The translations under genes and the position numbers were made by a program. This document shows positions 12,340 to 25,720 of a stretch of 64,000 bases of DNA, piece after piece (within the stretch, counting starts at the first letter, position 1; every line of letters begins with the position of its first letter). The stretch covers positions 3,230,001-3,294,000 of the forward strand of contig NC_063152.1 of assembly GCF_020921035.1 (NCBI RefSeq), in the 5' to 3' direction. Source of the stretch: Rhodamnia argentea (taxonomy: Eukaryota > Streptophyta > Magnoliopsida > Myrtales > Myrtaceae). A model generated the notes under the pieces. The model made no database searches. It had not been told where the DNA came from and saw nothing but the letters and a program-made list of their open reading frames with translations.

Positions 12340-12720
12340 TTGAAATAAATATGATCAATATCACGAAAAATCTCAAACCGATATACTTATGATAAATTTA
12401 TCCCGAACTGATTTTTTGACCGTAAAAAATCCCAAATCGGTACACATGTTAGAAATTTATCCTCTGTTAGATGTCGTTAAATTGAGTTAATTCTACAAAA
12501 AATTTCAAACCGGTACACCTTTGATAAACGGAGGATAAGACTCCAAACCGGTATATCCGTCAATTGTCACGTGTCATCAAACTTAGCAAATCGACGATAA
12601 CATTTAACGGAAACTAACGGAGGATAAATTTGTCACAGGCATACCAATTTTTTTATTTATTGTAATTTTAGTTCAATTTATCACAAGTGTACCGATTTGG
12701 AGTTATTCGAGATATTTATC
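12340..12720. repeat. Dispersed AT-rich repeat, family B, with inverted ends
   Basis: The left end starts near ATCAATATCACGAAAAATCT and the right end, reversed, reads GGATAAATATCTCGAATAAC, so the arms are imperfect inverted repeats. Inside are repeated phrases of about 60 bases built around AAACCGATATAC and GATAAATTTATCC. A possible degenerate 9-bp flank AAATATGAT / AAATATAAT is present. No coding potential. Confidence 0.6.
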
Positions 12721-14309
12721 CAGACAAATATAATGTCAAGACATTAATAGTCAATTCTTAAAAAATATATTTTCGAGCATTTGAACGTTTGAACCTGATC
12801 CGTTTACTGAAATGCCCGTCACGGTTTGTCAGGCCGTTTAACAAATCAATCTCGTAACCAACTATAGAATATTTGTAATTGCACGCGAGATTAAACAATT
12901 GAAATAGATCTGAGATTTCCTTTTTTTTTTTTTTGAAGCACTTTCTCCATGCTCGACGGATTCCAATAAAGTAGATCTGACCTTTAATCAGCATATTAAT
13001 ATTTGTGTGTGTGTGTGTTGAGAGGCTGATTTGTATCATTCCGCTTAAAGTTCATCAAGAAGTGGCCGCTTTCCCCAAAAGTAACCGGACACTTCCAACA
13101 TATAATATGATAGTGATGCCTAAAAATGAAAAAGGGCAGTATGATTTGAGATTAGTTGAGACTTGATCAACTTGCGTTGGTAGAGATCTCTTTTTTTTTT
13201 TTTAATTGCGGGCTAATTGTGGCTTGATTTAGAAAGGAGCTAGGTGAAAACATCGAAACGGCATATCCGCTGAACGGAACGGGAAAAAAGGCGATTTGCA
13301 ATAGCTCGAACCTCGCTCAGAATTCTATTACATGAGAATCTAAACTTTAAGAGGACGGGACGTAACAACAGCTCAACTCTTTGGAGAATCGAATCAATGT
13401 ACTCCGAGGAGGCTTAGGTCGGGTGAAGCTTTAGATGAGGCCACAATCTCGTTAACGGGTGCATTCGCAATAAATAGTTGTTGGGCTAGGAAAGAAAGTT
13501 GGCAAGTCACTTTTGTAACTTTAACCTACGTAATTACTAAATCAATATCAACTTAACTTAATGCGCGATTCCTTCCTAGGATCCTTCTTTTTCATTTGTA
13601 ACGTCATAAATTTGGGTCAAAAGGAAGTTTAGACCACCAAGTTTTAAAACGGGACGCTGCTGTTTTGGAGGAGGTGTGTTGGTAGGCAACCTTTGACCAG
13701 TCTTTTTGTTGCTCATTGGCTTCTTGCATGGCAAATCTTGAATTGTCACTCTTTGACCTTTGAAATTGACTGAGTGGCATTTACAATGTGACTATGAAGA
13801 TTGACCAGATTTTTTTTTAGGGTTAGTGAGAGGAGCTATCATCTGAGTTTGTGACCACCAAAAAAAAAAAAAAAAAAAGAGGAGTTATCTCAAGCGGGTG
13901 TGAGAGCATGAGTCAACATAAGTTTGCTGCTCAAATCATTCATAACAAAATGTCACGAATCAAATTAGGGAATTAAAAAGGGATAAAGACGTTTTTTAGC
14001 GAATTTTCTCTGCATTAGCCCAATTTTTCGAAGGAAAACAAATGATACAGTCTGTTGTTCTATGTTGCCCCATGTCCCTTGACCCTCGTTTATTAACATT
14101 GTATACAATCGTGAATCGGTTCGGTTTCATTGTATTTTAATGCAACGTTTTGTAAATTGCGAATGATCGACTCATTTGTCTATCTGTTTGCTTTATAGTA
14201 AATGAACGTGAATTGTCATAATCTATAATCCTTTTATATTGAACTATGTCAAGTAAATTGATTTACGATGGTTTACACTTTGATAGCATAGTAGATGTGA
14301 TCAATTTTT
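12721..14309. other. Intergenic, no gene seen
   Basis: AT-rich with poly-T (12920, 13190) and poly-A (13858) runs and a short GT repeat near 13003-13018. No frame has recognisable homology or splice-consistent extension. Confidence 0.6.
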
Positions 14310-14559
14310 GGGTGAGCAGGTTCCATATCAAGAAGCTAGAACTTACCTTGTCAGATTCTTCTTGATTTTTGGAATCGGGGAAAGAACCGGTTCCCTTCGG
14401 CATGGATTAAGGGTCAACTGAGGTTTGATTTGGTCAAGGTTGAATTTTCCATATTTTTACCCGGAAACCTACCCGATCCCCGTGTGAACCGACCAGTAAC
14501 CGGTCGGGTAAAGCCGGTTTGAATCGGTTTCCGAATGGAATCGGTCCGATTGCTCACCC
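14310..14559. mobile_element. Candidate hAT-like MITE with CCGGTT-rich interior
   Basis: The left end GGGTGAGCA (14310-14318) is exactly inverted at the right end TGCTCACCC (14551-14559). The interior is rich in AACCGG/CCGGTT and GGTCCGAT-like motifs, resembling the element at 51219-51520 and the nested MITE at 1285-1526. No clean target duplication is left, so the call rests on the ends and on family resemblance. Confidence 0.5.
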
Positions 14560-17500
14560 TCAAGGCATGGTATCTGCCCGCCACCATCGACGTGCCAAAA
14601 TAAGCTTAGTAATTTAAAGTGATTGCGACGTTGGCCTTTAAAGAGTCGCCTTTTTGGCTTTCGTCTTTTGTGAAATGAGAACCGCCTTTTGCTCTTTGTT
14701 CCTCAAATGTCAAACAATGATTCTTCTCCCCCAAAAAAAAGAAAAAAAATTCCGATAAAAGCGAGGGGGGAATGCAAGGAATAATTCCACGAGAAAACAT
14801 ATTCTCCTCTCTTTGTGGAGAAGCATACATTTCGCATAACCCACACATAAAATCGAATATGTCGGCCCCAAAATTGTAAAAACATCGGATAACATACGTC
14901 GACAATTGTTTTTTTTTCAAGAGCAGTGGCAGTGTCGTAATTTCGAGGGGAAATCGGGGTCTATGAGTTTCCGGCTTCCGGCTCTTCAGGACCGGATCAG
15001 CGGGCGGGCTTCGTATTCGCGACACGTGGCTTTACGTGATTGCTCCCTGGACTAAGAATTTCTTTTTTCCTTTTTTTTTTGAATTTTTTTAAAAAATCTA
15101 CCTGAGCTCAGAAATGGACCAACCTGCCTTCAAACGGAGAAATTATTGGATGCGGTTGGCGTACGAGTGTTACATCAATAAACCCTCCTACCGCAACTAA
15201 AAATTTAATTAAGCGATCAACATGTTGTCCTTTCCTTTAAAAGGGGGGAGATTAGTATAATTAGATCATCAGCATGACTAATAAAGATTGGTGGATAACA
15301 ACTGTCGATGCAAACAGTTGTTTCCGGCTTTTTCTTTCGAAACGGACAGCAAGACAAGCTCCTGATAAATGTGGGGGCCTAATTCTCTAAAAATCTTTAA
15401 CGTAACACTCAATGTCAATTCTACCCGAAATCTTTTTTTTGTCTCGTAAAATATCATCAATTTTCAATCTAGTCCCCAATCCACCCGTATGTCAAAAAAA
15501 TCGTCATTGCTTTCTTAAAATCATCGATATCGGAACCGGTTGGGAGTTCGTTCTCAGAATCCACTTTTTCATCAACATCCTCACCCCGTAAGGAACGATA
15601 GCAACGTCCTTTTGTTGACGATACGAAAGAAATTAGTGGCGAGTTTCTGGACATATGATCGGATTTGGGGCTACATTGAAAGTTGTGGATTTTTTAGGAG
15701 ATGAAAAAAAAAATTCATGATAGAATTGAAAGTTGGATCTAAAGTTGATGACTTTTTTTTGTAAGGAAATTAGCCCAATAATAGCGACATTCCACAATTT
15801 CTCGATCGGACTTCAATACACGAATGGCCGAACCACGTCTCTAGAAGCATATTGCAATATAGCCGCAAATAAAAAATATCGAACGAATCGATGGGGCTGA
15901 TCATGCGATAGTCCTAAAACTCTCAAAGATCATATCCGTCGGATAATTTGGCTCCGACAAATCGTACCCGATGGATGCATATGCTTTTTTTTTTCCTAGA
16001 CTGTGCTTGAATTAAGTAAGGGTAGCTTGAATTAGGGGCATGCCGTGAAAAAGAAAATCTGATGTCTCGATGTTTCGTAAAATTAGTCAAAATCCTAACG
16101 GATAATTTAGAGGCATTGATGAGCTCTCGGTAATAACTTTGATAACGTCGAAAATGATTTAGTATATAAAAAAAGAATGATATTAGGTATGTTAAAATCG
16201 GTCTAAATAAGTCATCCTGAGTAACAAAGCGGGTAGTGAGCTTGCATACATATTCAACATTCACGAAGAAAAATGGCGGACAAAACATATTTATTTGGGC
16301 AAATAGGCCTATTTAAAAAAAAAATTCCGTATAGTTCTCGAGTGCGAGGAAGTGGGGCTAAAAGTGACGTCATCATGTCATTTTCGGACCAAAGCTGCAA
16401 AAACCACGCTTCGCACGTGCGAAGTTCGGGGTTGACCGAAAAGACATCGCGGAATATCTTTTCCCTCCTTCATTCTCAATTTTTCCTCCCTTTTTTTCTG
16501 TTGGTGGGCCCCCTCCTTCCTCTTCTCGTGAAAATAAATGAAAACTAAATTCACCTGTCAAAAAACTGAGCCCCCCACGTCTTCAGTAGCGAATCTCGAG
16601 CGTCCGATCCTCCGAGCACCGAATCACGAGCCGTCCGATCTGGCGATCAGACTCCCAGGGTCAAGTTCCGACCCCGTAAATCCCACCAACTTTGGCGGGC
16701 TGCACCGATTTCGTAATTTAACAACTGTCGAGGGTAGGTGTGAGATTTACCAGATTTTAGCCTTTTTTTTCATATTTTTTAATGGAGTAATTCAGGCGGC
16801 CATCCATTCTTGAATTTGGAAAAAGGAAAAGACTATTTTAATAATATTTAAGGAATTATTTATTATAGTCAATTTTGGATGACTGAGGAGTGATGGGTAA
16901 GGGAGCACTACTAGCCGTCGGATGAGAACATACAAGTCCAGATGAGCAAATGCCTGATTGGTTTCACATCGTTTTCTTCGCCGTAGTTTGTTTGGCAGGA
17001 TGTGATGTCTGCCTCGAGCTCTGACTTATTAGACTTATCGAGCGTTTCGAGCAAAGTCGGATTGAAATCCATGATACTTGACTTTTAGAGCATAGTAATT
17101 CCTACAACGATCCAACCTGATGTCGAGAGCGAGCCATTTCCCATCCTGAAATCAAGAATCGGACTAGACGGCACGATTTCCAATTTATAAAATCGAGAAC
17201 CGGCCCATCTGGTCCCGAGGTCACTCTGGAACCGGACCGATAGGTTCGGTGCGGTTCCCGTGGTGGATTAAACACCGGATACGGCTTTGTTGCGTTGATT
17301 TACGCTTCTGTCTCGAGCCTATGTGTCGGGCTATCCTTGAACTCCACTGCGGCCTCGAGAATGTAGCGGCAATAAAATCAATGCGTCGGTCGAGACAACA
17401 GATTTCGTCCATGCATAAAATGTTGGTGGCGAGGTTTTAGATAAACCAACCAAGTGTGGAGCTTTGAAGCTATCGAGCTGCAAAGTACAAGACCGTGATC

Positions 17501-20384
17501 CCGAGCGAGAGGCAGCCGTGAACGTCATGAGCGAGGCCGCGAAAGGCACAACTAAGAATCCGAGAGTTAGCGTCATGAGGCTATAGAGAGAGTGTGTGCG
17601 CGCGCGCGTGAAGAAATAAGAAAGAGGCAATTGGGGTTTTCACTTTTGCAATTAGCAAATAGTATTTTTAGTGTTCTAATAATAAGAATATATTACAAAT
17701 ATCGATCCGGTCCAGGTGGTCCGGATGGATGGATGGATCCACACGTGAAATCGGGAACCAAACCGATGCTCCCCGGGCCCAATATTTAGGAATCAAGAAC
17801 TAAACCGATTCTAGCAAGAACTACCTAGAATTGGCAGGTTCAATCTTGTTCTTTTGCTCGCCCCAAGTGCCGACAATGGACTACTAGGAAAAAAAAAACA
17901 GTGTTTGGAGCCCTATCCAACTCTTGCTTTTGTTGAATTGAGAAATAGATTAGATTGTTCATAGTGAAATTCCCTGTTGGGTAAGTTTTGGTCCGCATGT
18001 TCCGTACATTCACTCTTGTTACACTAGAATCAATGATTCGATAAGTAATTTGATTGAATTACCGATTTTATCAATATTTCTTCCCATCTTTTTATATTTC
18101 TCTAAGGAAAGAAAATATGAACGCGGTATGTCGTTACAATTTAACAAAGCTTTGAAAACTTGACTACGTAAATCTCTATCCACTCGATCCAGTTAAGTGG
18201 ATTCCAGTTAAAGCCTTTCGGATGCTTTGATGATTCGAGCCTCGGTTTGATTTGGGCAACGACATATTCTCGAACGGTCGGAATTCGAACACCGGACCTT
18301 TGATCAATTAAGCTTCGAGTGCCTCGAGATAGCTCGATCGAGGGAACTTCTAACACGAAACAAATCCGCCATCGCTCGCTTGTGTTTCCTTCTTACGGAT
18401 AACCTCTTCTAATTAGTTGGACATTTCGATTGTCAAAACGGTGCCGTTGGACATTTCAATTCTATATATACATGTTGTCTTCCGGTTCCGACACAAACCA
18501 CGTGGGTTATAAGGCAAGTACAACTCATATATTTCCGGGTTGGTTTCACACTCTTCAATCCAAGCACGTGACTTCTGATCCGGAATGAAAAAATCCAGGC
18601 ACGTGATTCTCTAGCTAAAAGGATTACGACACCAATTCAACATTGCCTTGCGGGGTTCGGAACGGGAATATAGATTCTCGTCGTCTCGTTTAAAACTCCA
18701 CCTTAAAATTGAAATGATCTAAATGGGCGGGTCGGGCCCGAGGAGGAATTAAACTTGCCCACATCCAGTCGGGGCTGGGTCGGGTCGATTCGGCTCCGGC
18801 AAGCCTGGCCAGGATCACCTCTGCTCATCAGGAGCTCGCAAACGAAGAAGCCGTTGGATATTGGGGCCCGTAATAGGCCTCATAGCAAAGGGCCCTCGTG
18901 TTGGGCCTACTTTCGTGGGCCGTATCGTATGATACAGAACTAAGCTGGAGAAAGGATGAAAAGCTAATTTACTGTTTACGAAACTAAAGCATCTCGTCCG
19001 TTAATATTGTCGCGAATTTAAGTTTCGTTACGAGGGATGATTGGTTTTAAGACGGGTAGGTTTCGGATTCTCGATCTTTTAACTTCATCAGAGTCAGAAT
19101 TTTCGAAACTTGGAACCGAACCGATTCTAGGGTCGGTCAAGAAATTGGGCGTATATTTCAATAAACATTATAATTTAGGGAAATAAACGATGTAAACAAT
19201 TTGTAGCGTGGTGGTTAAGGTAGAAAATATTTGGTGGTTGCAAAGCGTCACGTCAATTGCACCACACGTTTTTTTTGTTTGCCATACTTGTGCCCAATGA
19301 TAGATTGACACGTGTCGGCAGAGGTAGAATGAAACTACAACCGTCCAAAATTTATGGAACATAAAGAGGGTAAAAAAAGAGAGATGAATAACCAATGCAA
19401 ATAGAAGTGTAGGTGCATTGTTTATGGTTTAATAATGCTTGGCCTTGTTAAGTGGGGATAATAGTCTTTTAATCTCCTTATTACTCATACTCTTAACACG
19501 ACTACGGGACAGGACTCGAAAGCTTAAGTAGGAATGAACCTACTTAATCAAAGAGTCGAAACACGATTAGGTACCGACGTTGCGAAAGGCTCATCAATGC
19601 CTAACGCCCATTCCCCGTTTCACTTTGGTCCCTCTGTCCTATATACGCACTACACATGTCCAAAAGAAAAGAAAATATTTATTTATTTTTTATTCCACCT
19701 CAGAGATTGACGTGGCGCTTTGCAACCACTGAATATTTTCTCGTGGTTAAAGCATTTATTTACTCTTTAACTTTCCCAAGTTTGAAACTCGTTTCCAACA
19801 CATAGTAACAGAGGAAAAAGAAGTTAAAAATCGACCTTGACGGGTCACGGTATAAAATTGGAAACCGAACCGTCAATGTTGGTGCCCCAAATAATTTACC
19901 GGGGAAACTATTTAGTCCTCGCACGAACCAATCCGTACCCCCATTAGGTAAAGATCGGTTAAGTTCTATAGTTGGATTGAACTGATTCGACTGCACATCG
20001 TATTCATAACTGATGATTTCCTACAGACAATAGGGACATCATACTACATGACTATATCTTTGAAATTGGTGACATGACATCAGTGATCGGTCAACTATGG
20101 CTATTGCGATTCTCAATTCAACTATGAATTTGGTCTAGGACTTTCGCATCTTTTGCACCGCCCGCGAGTCTGGAGATGCCTTTTAACGACGTTTGACTCT
20201 AACACACACAAAAACAAAAAAAAAAGAGTGCACGCTATTAAAAATGTCATACTAGTATCCTATGATTCATCTATCATTAAACTATTTTCCATTTTATGAA
20301 AAAAATATTCCTAAATTGGTATTTTTATTATACACTTTACCTCAAATTAATTTTTTCTCACGAGAAGCTCCAAATTGGTTCTCC
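14560..20384. other. Long intergenic region with remnants of CCGGTT-rich elements
   Basis: No gene was recognised in nearly 6 kb. AACCGG/CCGGTT-rich scraps resembling the hAT-like MITEs occur near 17130-17270, 17700-17860, 19020-19150 and 19830-19990. An alternating GC run lies near 17596-17608. Frames such as 16273-16548, 17331-17630 and 18755-18943 have no supported product. A short B-box-like motif GTTCGAATTCC occurs on the minus strand near 18280. Confidence 0.55.
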
Positions 20385-20394
20385 TAACTAAAAT

Positions 20395-21021
20395 GGAAAA
20401 TTACTAAAAAAAGTTATAAACTTATTGTACGGATGTCAATTCGTCTTAAATATTTTTATTTGGCTAATTTAATCCTGAATACCTTTTAACAATTCATCAA
20501 TTTAGTCCGTTCGGCCATTTTTGGCTCGAAATTGTTGATATGGAGTTAGCCATCATACGTAGCATGACCGTCGTTGACGTTGACAATTTTTATAAATTTT
20601 TTTTACCATTTTTTTCTTTGTTATTGTGTCTGTCGAGGGCCTACAATCCCTTGTTGACCGTTGGCGAGGGTCAAGGTCCTTGCTAGATCTAGGCGAGATA
20701 GGTGGCAAAGTCCTCATTAGGGCCTTCACGGCCTCATCGACCGTAGGCGAGGCGGTCGGCGAGGGCCTCGATTTTTCATCGGCCATAATGAAAAATAAAA
20801 AGGACAAAATATAAAAAAATAATTTCAGTAATTGTCCACGCTAATACCAATCGTACTTTCGCCATGTGTCCTATGTGGCACGACAGGCGTGCATGTCGAT
20901 GATATCTGATAAAAATTGACAAATTGTTAAAATATTTATGATTAATTTGGCTAAACTAGGAGGATTAAGGCTGAATTGACATCCATACAATATGCTTAAT
21001 GCTTCTTTTTTTAATTGTCTC
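20395..21021. mobile_element. Mutator-like non-autonomous element (MULE-MITE), 627 bp
   Basis: An exact 10-bp target duplication TAACTAAAAT flanks the element at 20385-20394 and 21022-21031. The left arm and the reversed right arm align over about 90 bases, for example ATTGTACGGATGTCAATTC against ATTGTATGGATGTCAATTC, followed by matching TTTAACAATT(C/T)(A/G)TCAATTT stretches. Long terminal inverted repeats with 9-10 bp duplications are typical of Mutator. The core (20626-20790) is GC-rich with GGCGAGG/GGCCTCG motifs and no recognisable gene piece. It lies about 540 bp upstream of the phosphatase gene. Confidence 0.88.
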
Positions 21022-21470
21022 TAACTAAAATCTATCCTCCTCGTTATATTCCAAAGCGCTAAGGAAGGGCATATTTGGATGAGGGCCACAGTTTCAGAAT
21101 TTTTTTTTTGTGAGGTGAAAATTAATCATGGAAAATTGTCTCTATCAGTTTGAGAATTTTGTTTGACGGAAATTTTGTCAGTTGAAGGCTTCGTTTGTTT
21201 CTCGAAAAATGAACGATGTGGAAAATCTTTTTCTAAACACGATCTCTTTTATTATTTAAGAAAAATAAACGAACAAAAATATTTTCACCATGCACAAAAA
21301 TATTTAAATGTAAATAATTATTTATAACGAACACATTTTCAATCATATAATAAAATATAATTTAAATAATTTATTTTCCTCAAAATAAACCTAAGTCTCG
21401 TCAAAACACCGAGAATATGCCCCTTGGTCTCACTCCACATATCGCGCACAAGCAGGGTATCGAATTTCGC

Positions 21471-21478
21471 CACGTGTC
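21471..21478 (+). promoter_or_regulatory. G-box / ABRE-like motif in the PGLP2 promoter
   Basis: CACGTGTC lies 91 bases upstream of the phosphatase ATG. The motif is the core bound by bZIP and bHLH factors in light and ABA responses. Presence is seen directly; function is inference. Confidence 0.4.
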
Positions 21479-21561
21479 GTCGTTGTCGGACCCCTCCTGC
21501 TGATTCGGAGACTTCTCAGGCTCTCTGCGACTTCCGAACCTCGAGGGAGGAGAAAAGAGAA

Positions 21562-24500
21562 ATGGAAGTCGAGAGCTCGACGGCCGGAGCGATGCAGCTG
21601 CTCTCTCCTCGCAACTTCCCCGGCGTCTTCGATTCCGTCGACGCCTTCCTCTTCGATTGCGACGGTCCGGCTCCAACGGTTCTCTCGAGTCCGCGTCCCA
21701 TCTCGGTTCGTGATACCCTTTTGGTTCTTGAATTGGCTGACGGATTGTGTGGTCATCAGGTGTCATCTGGAAGGGGGACACTCTCATCGACGGCGTTTCT
21801 CGGACTCTGGACTTGCTCCGATCCAAAGTAACCGTCGTGTTTCGTCTGTTTCATGTCTCATTCCGTCATTAGGGTGTGCCGGTGTGCGTGTGTTGTTGTT
21901 GTCTGAATCCGAGATTGTTGACGACGTGTGGAATTCAGGGGAAGAAGCTGGTCTTCGTGACGAACAACTCGACGAAGTCGAGGAGGCAGAACGCCAAGAA
22001 ATTCCATTCTCTCGGGATTTCTGTGAGCGAGGTTCGCTTTCGATTGCTGTCCTCTGCTTCTTGTTCATTTTACCGTTGGTTCTCGATCAAATGCGAGCGC
22101 AATCCGGAGTGGCTTTCTCGCAGGATGAGATCTTCTCGTCCTCGTTCGCGGCCGCGATGTATCTGAAGGTCAATGATTTTCCTCAGGACAAGAAGGTGAG
22201 TGGCGTCGTCGCGTGCTTATCCTCTCTGAAAGCACAATGCATTGTACTAAGGCGTATTAATCTCGAAGCGCTGGGCTCAATGTTTAGAAGGAAACAGTTG
22301 AAGCGACGTCGGGAAGAGAATTCGAAAACTTTTGATTGCACTCCTGATAGGATGCATGATACTGCTAGTAGTTAGATGATGCAGGAAATTTTGCAATCTT
22401 TAATCGAGCATGTTGGCCTAAATAGACCTAACATGAAGCATTCGGAATGCAGGTGCGGCATAAAGACATCTTAGAATGACAATGGTTAGTGAGAATAGTG
22501 AATTATAGGGCAATACCAAAAGAAGTAGTGAAGTACCAAAGACGTCGCACTTGATTCTTTAAGGTTCTTCGAAAGTAATGTGACTTAGTGGAAGCACTTT
22601 TCAAAGAAATGTGACTTTGTGGAAGTTGCTTGGAGCAAACAGACCGAAGCTTGGTCCTAGAAAAATACTGTTTTTTAGGAGAATATGGGGCATTAGGAGA
22701 GCTTGATCACATGAGAAGATCAATGTTATTGATCCCACGTCATGTCAAAGGGTTAACTATTCTGTTCATCAGTGTGTGTTGTGGAAAATGGAAGTTTTCA
22801 GTCAACACTATCTTGCCTTGCTCTTCTGTTTACTGACAAGAAAAGGAAGGAATTTCGCTCCGGTCCTCCTGATACAAGTCGTCCGTTGTGCTAACAGTTA
22901 ATTTATAACATGCTGTTCAGGTTTATGTGATCGGTGGCGAAGGCATTATAGAGGAACTCCAGCTTGCTGGATATACTGGCCTTGGAGGTCCGGTGAGAAC
23001 TTTTTTCAACTAGATGATGTTTTCAGTGAAAAGGAGACCATGTCATTACCTGAATGTGCTTCTGAACTATCCGTTATTGCTTTTATACATCAAGAAATCA
23101 AATAGCAAAGTAATGGGAAAAAAGGGCTCTCTCACAATACTAACTAGCGACGTTGACGACTTCATTTGCAGGAAGATGGCAAAAAGACAGCGGAGTGGAC
23201 ATCAAATTGCCTTTTTGAACATGATAAGAGTGTAATAGCTATTCAGGTTCTGTATGTTTTCTCTTTTGGGTTTGCTGCTCTAAGGAGCATGCAACTTCTT
23301 TTTTCAGGTTGGAGCAGTCGTGGTTGGGCTTGACCCCTTCATCAACTACTACAAGCTTCAGTGAGAAACTCTAAATCTTTTGTTCTTGTCACCTTTCACA
23401 TTGTCTGCACTGGTCTTTCAAACTTCTCGAAAGTTTTCCAGGGTTTGTAGTACTAGCAACAGAAAATGCTGAAAAGTTCTTATTGTAATTTGTAATCAAT
23501 ACCAATGAAGCTATATGATGAATTGCTTCTGTCGTTTATGTTGACGTATGTATTGTGAAGACCTTATGTGGTGGAAAGTGGCTGTGTTCCAGAACTCTTT
23601 TTCAGTCCTGCTGAAAGTCATTTCGAAAGTTTGACTGTAAGTGTCCCAGGTTTTGTCGTACACCAGTTTTTGTCCATCTTGTAATCCTCGTAATTGGACG
23701 AGAAAGAGGCTGGGACAGCTTGTCCTGATTCACATGATGCAGTGAAATGTGATCTTTGAAACATATCATGATGCTCTGAGTTTCAAATTTGTACTTGGTT
23801 TTCCCTTTTGTTCTGAAGTAATAGATAATCATATGGTAGGTACGGAACTCTCTGCATCCGTGAGAATCCAGGATGCCTTTTTATTGCGACGAATCGAGAT
23901 GCAGTAGGACACATGACTGACTTACAAGAATGGCCTGGTATTCATCTCTGTTTGCTATTGATAGATGGCGGGAAAGTATCCTGGACATTGAGAGCTAACT
24001 CATATTTGGCTTTCAGGTGCGGGTTGTATGGTTGCAGCCATCTGCGGTTCAACTCAGAAGGAGCCTATAGTGGTCGGGAAGCCATCAACCTTCATGATGG
24101 AGTTCTTACTAAAGAAGTAAGGAAAAATGCTCAGACAGAACTCTTTTCTTTCTTTCACATGATTGGATCCTTATCTCTTCTTGTTGTCCTATCCACATAA
24201 TTTTAGATATGTGAAGCATGTTGTAACGGTACAAACTAAGGAGTCCGCTAATGCTAGGTTATGGAATGTCAAATTCAATTTTATCCATTGTATAGGAACT
24301 TTTGAAATGGTAGCGGAGCGTGAGTAATCGTTAAGACGTTGAATGCGAAGTCTTTCCTAGTGCAGGTTCCAAATTGATTGTTCCAGGATGTGCATGGTGG
24401 GTGATCGATTGGACACCGATATCTTATTCGGGCAGAATGCTGGCTGCAAGACTCTGCTTGTTCTTTCGGGTAAGGACATCATCTTTTGGAGGCGGGAAAG

Positions 24501-24740
24501 TCTTATTACCAGAACTCCCTTTTCTTGTCAAAGGCAGCACTAATCTCTTCTTCTTTTTTTGTGGTTTTCGGTCTTCAATGAACTTGCTAAACACACTCAT
24601 GTTCAGTGCATATCCTGATTTCTCCTTCTGCTTCTGCAGGCGTGACAACTCTATCTGCTCTTCAAGACCCGACAAACAATATTCAGCCGGATTACTACTC
24701 AAACAAGGTGTCCGACTTTCTCGATCTATTAGAAGCGTGA
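21562..24740 (+). CDS. PGLP2: Phosphoglycolate phosphatase, cytosolic PGLP2 type, 11 exons, 307 aa, intact
   Basis: A HAD-superfamily (NagD/PGP subfamily) phosphatase that dephosphorylates 2-phosphoglycolate. Exons: 21562-21664, 21760-21827, 21939-22031, 22124-22195, 22921-22992, 23172-23231, 23308-23360, 23840-23937, 24017-24116, 24366-24469, 24640-24740. Phases join without a stop. Motif I FDCDG puts the nucleophile at Asp32 and the acid/base at Asp34. Motif II is TNNST (65-69), the motif III lysine is Lys228 in VVGKPS, and motif IV is GDRLDTD (252-258). The protein starts only about 30 residues before motif I and has no transit peptide, so it matches the cytosolic PGLP2 form rather than chloroplast PGLP1. 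The exon 1 donor (G|GTCCGG) is weak, but only this choice restores the frame. The length fits plant PGLP2, about 300 residues. Confidence 0.96.
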
Positions 24741-25720
24741 CCCTATAGGGCATGGCACGCCAGACTTTCTTTGCCTGATTTTTCAAGTCCTTCCTTTTCC
24801 AATGGGGAAACACAGAAGATTGGCATGAACAGCTTTCAGCTGTGGTTTTTTTTTTCTCCCCCTTTTCTTCAATCACTAAGTCGGAAACAAACCAGGTGAA
24901 CTGAGATAAACCGGGTGTACATTGTGAAGCCCGATTCGTAAGGCGAACGGCTTCAATTCGTGCCTGTGAATTTGTTGCAAACTGCCTATTCTTTTGTTGA
25001 CCGTATGTGGAAAAGGAGTTCCTTCTCCAAAAAGCATATTGCTTGACCCAAGCTATGAGAGCTTGTTCAGCTGAGGTTACATCATGAGTTTTGCCAGGTA
25101 ATATTGTATGTCCTTTTGAAATAGGAAGATAAATTTATGACTGAGGAGCTAGTTAGACCAATCGCTTATGCACATTACTGCAGAACGCGCAACCAACCAT
25201 AGCTACTAGAATCAATTCACCATTCCTACCTTACGATTTACTTCGATTCGAGATCAAGACGATATACATCGATTTGCAATTAATTCGCCATTGAATGTAT
25301 CAACGGATTCAACCGAAAGTGATGGAGTTCTGTCGTACTTTACAATGTACGTTATAGTTTTAACAAAAAAACAAAACCTCATACTTTGCAATACGGCTGA
25401 ACTTCGTATGTTTAAAACACGATCCTCGTGCTTAATAAAACATCGGGCCGCAATATCTTTCCATACATAGAAGTCTTGTCCTACACTTAGAAATATCCTT
25501 TTAACTTTCACGGGCGTGGCACAAAAATTGTACGTTTCGCCGAACTCCGTGATTCGATTCGATTCTCGGTTCAAGACTCACAAATTTAGCATTACGACTC
25601 CGGAGTTAGTCGCAGTAGCACTGTGTCAGGGTACTAGAATCAACAAAGTAATGTCAACGTTCAGGTAAAAGAATTTCAAACACCGCAAGATCTCTCGTGA
25701 TCTCAGACTTCACACGAAAA
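24741..25720. other. Downstream flank of PGLP2, no gene seen
   Basis: The first few hundred bases should be the 3' untranslated region of the phosphatase. A minus-strand frame overlapping 24424-24876 is antisense to the last exons and has no homology. The rest is unremarkable unique sequence. Confidence 0.6.

Noticed and set aside
17331..17630. Minus-strand 99-aa frame with a hydrophobic, signal-like N-terminal part.
   Set aside because: No family motif, no promoter or splice context, and it overlaps an equally long plus-strand frame and CCGGTT-rich repeat remnants.
18270..18330. B-box-like motif GTTCGAATTCC on the minus strand, suggesting a tRNA or SINE.
   Set aside because: The only A-box-like text lies about 10 bases away, too close for polymerase III, and there is no acceptor stem.
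21430..22375. Long frames antisense to or out of frame with the first PGLP2 exons.
   Set aside because: They cross splice sites of a fully reconstructed gene and have no motif of their own.
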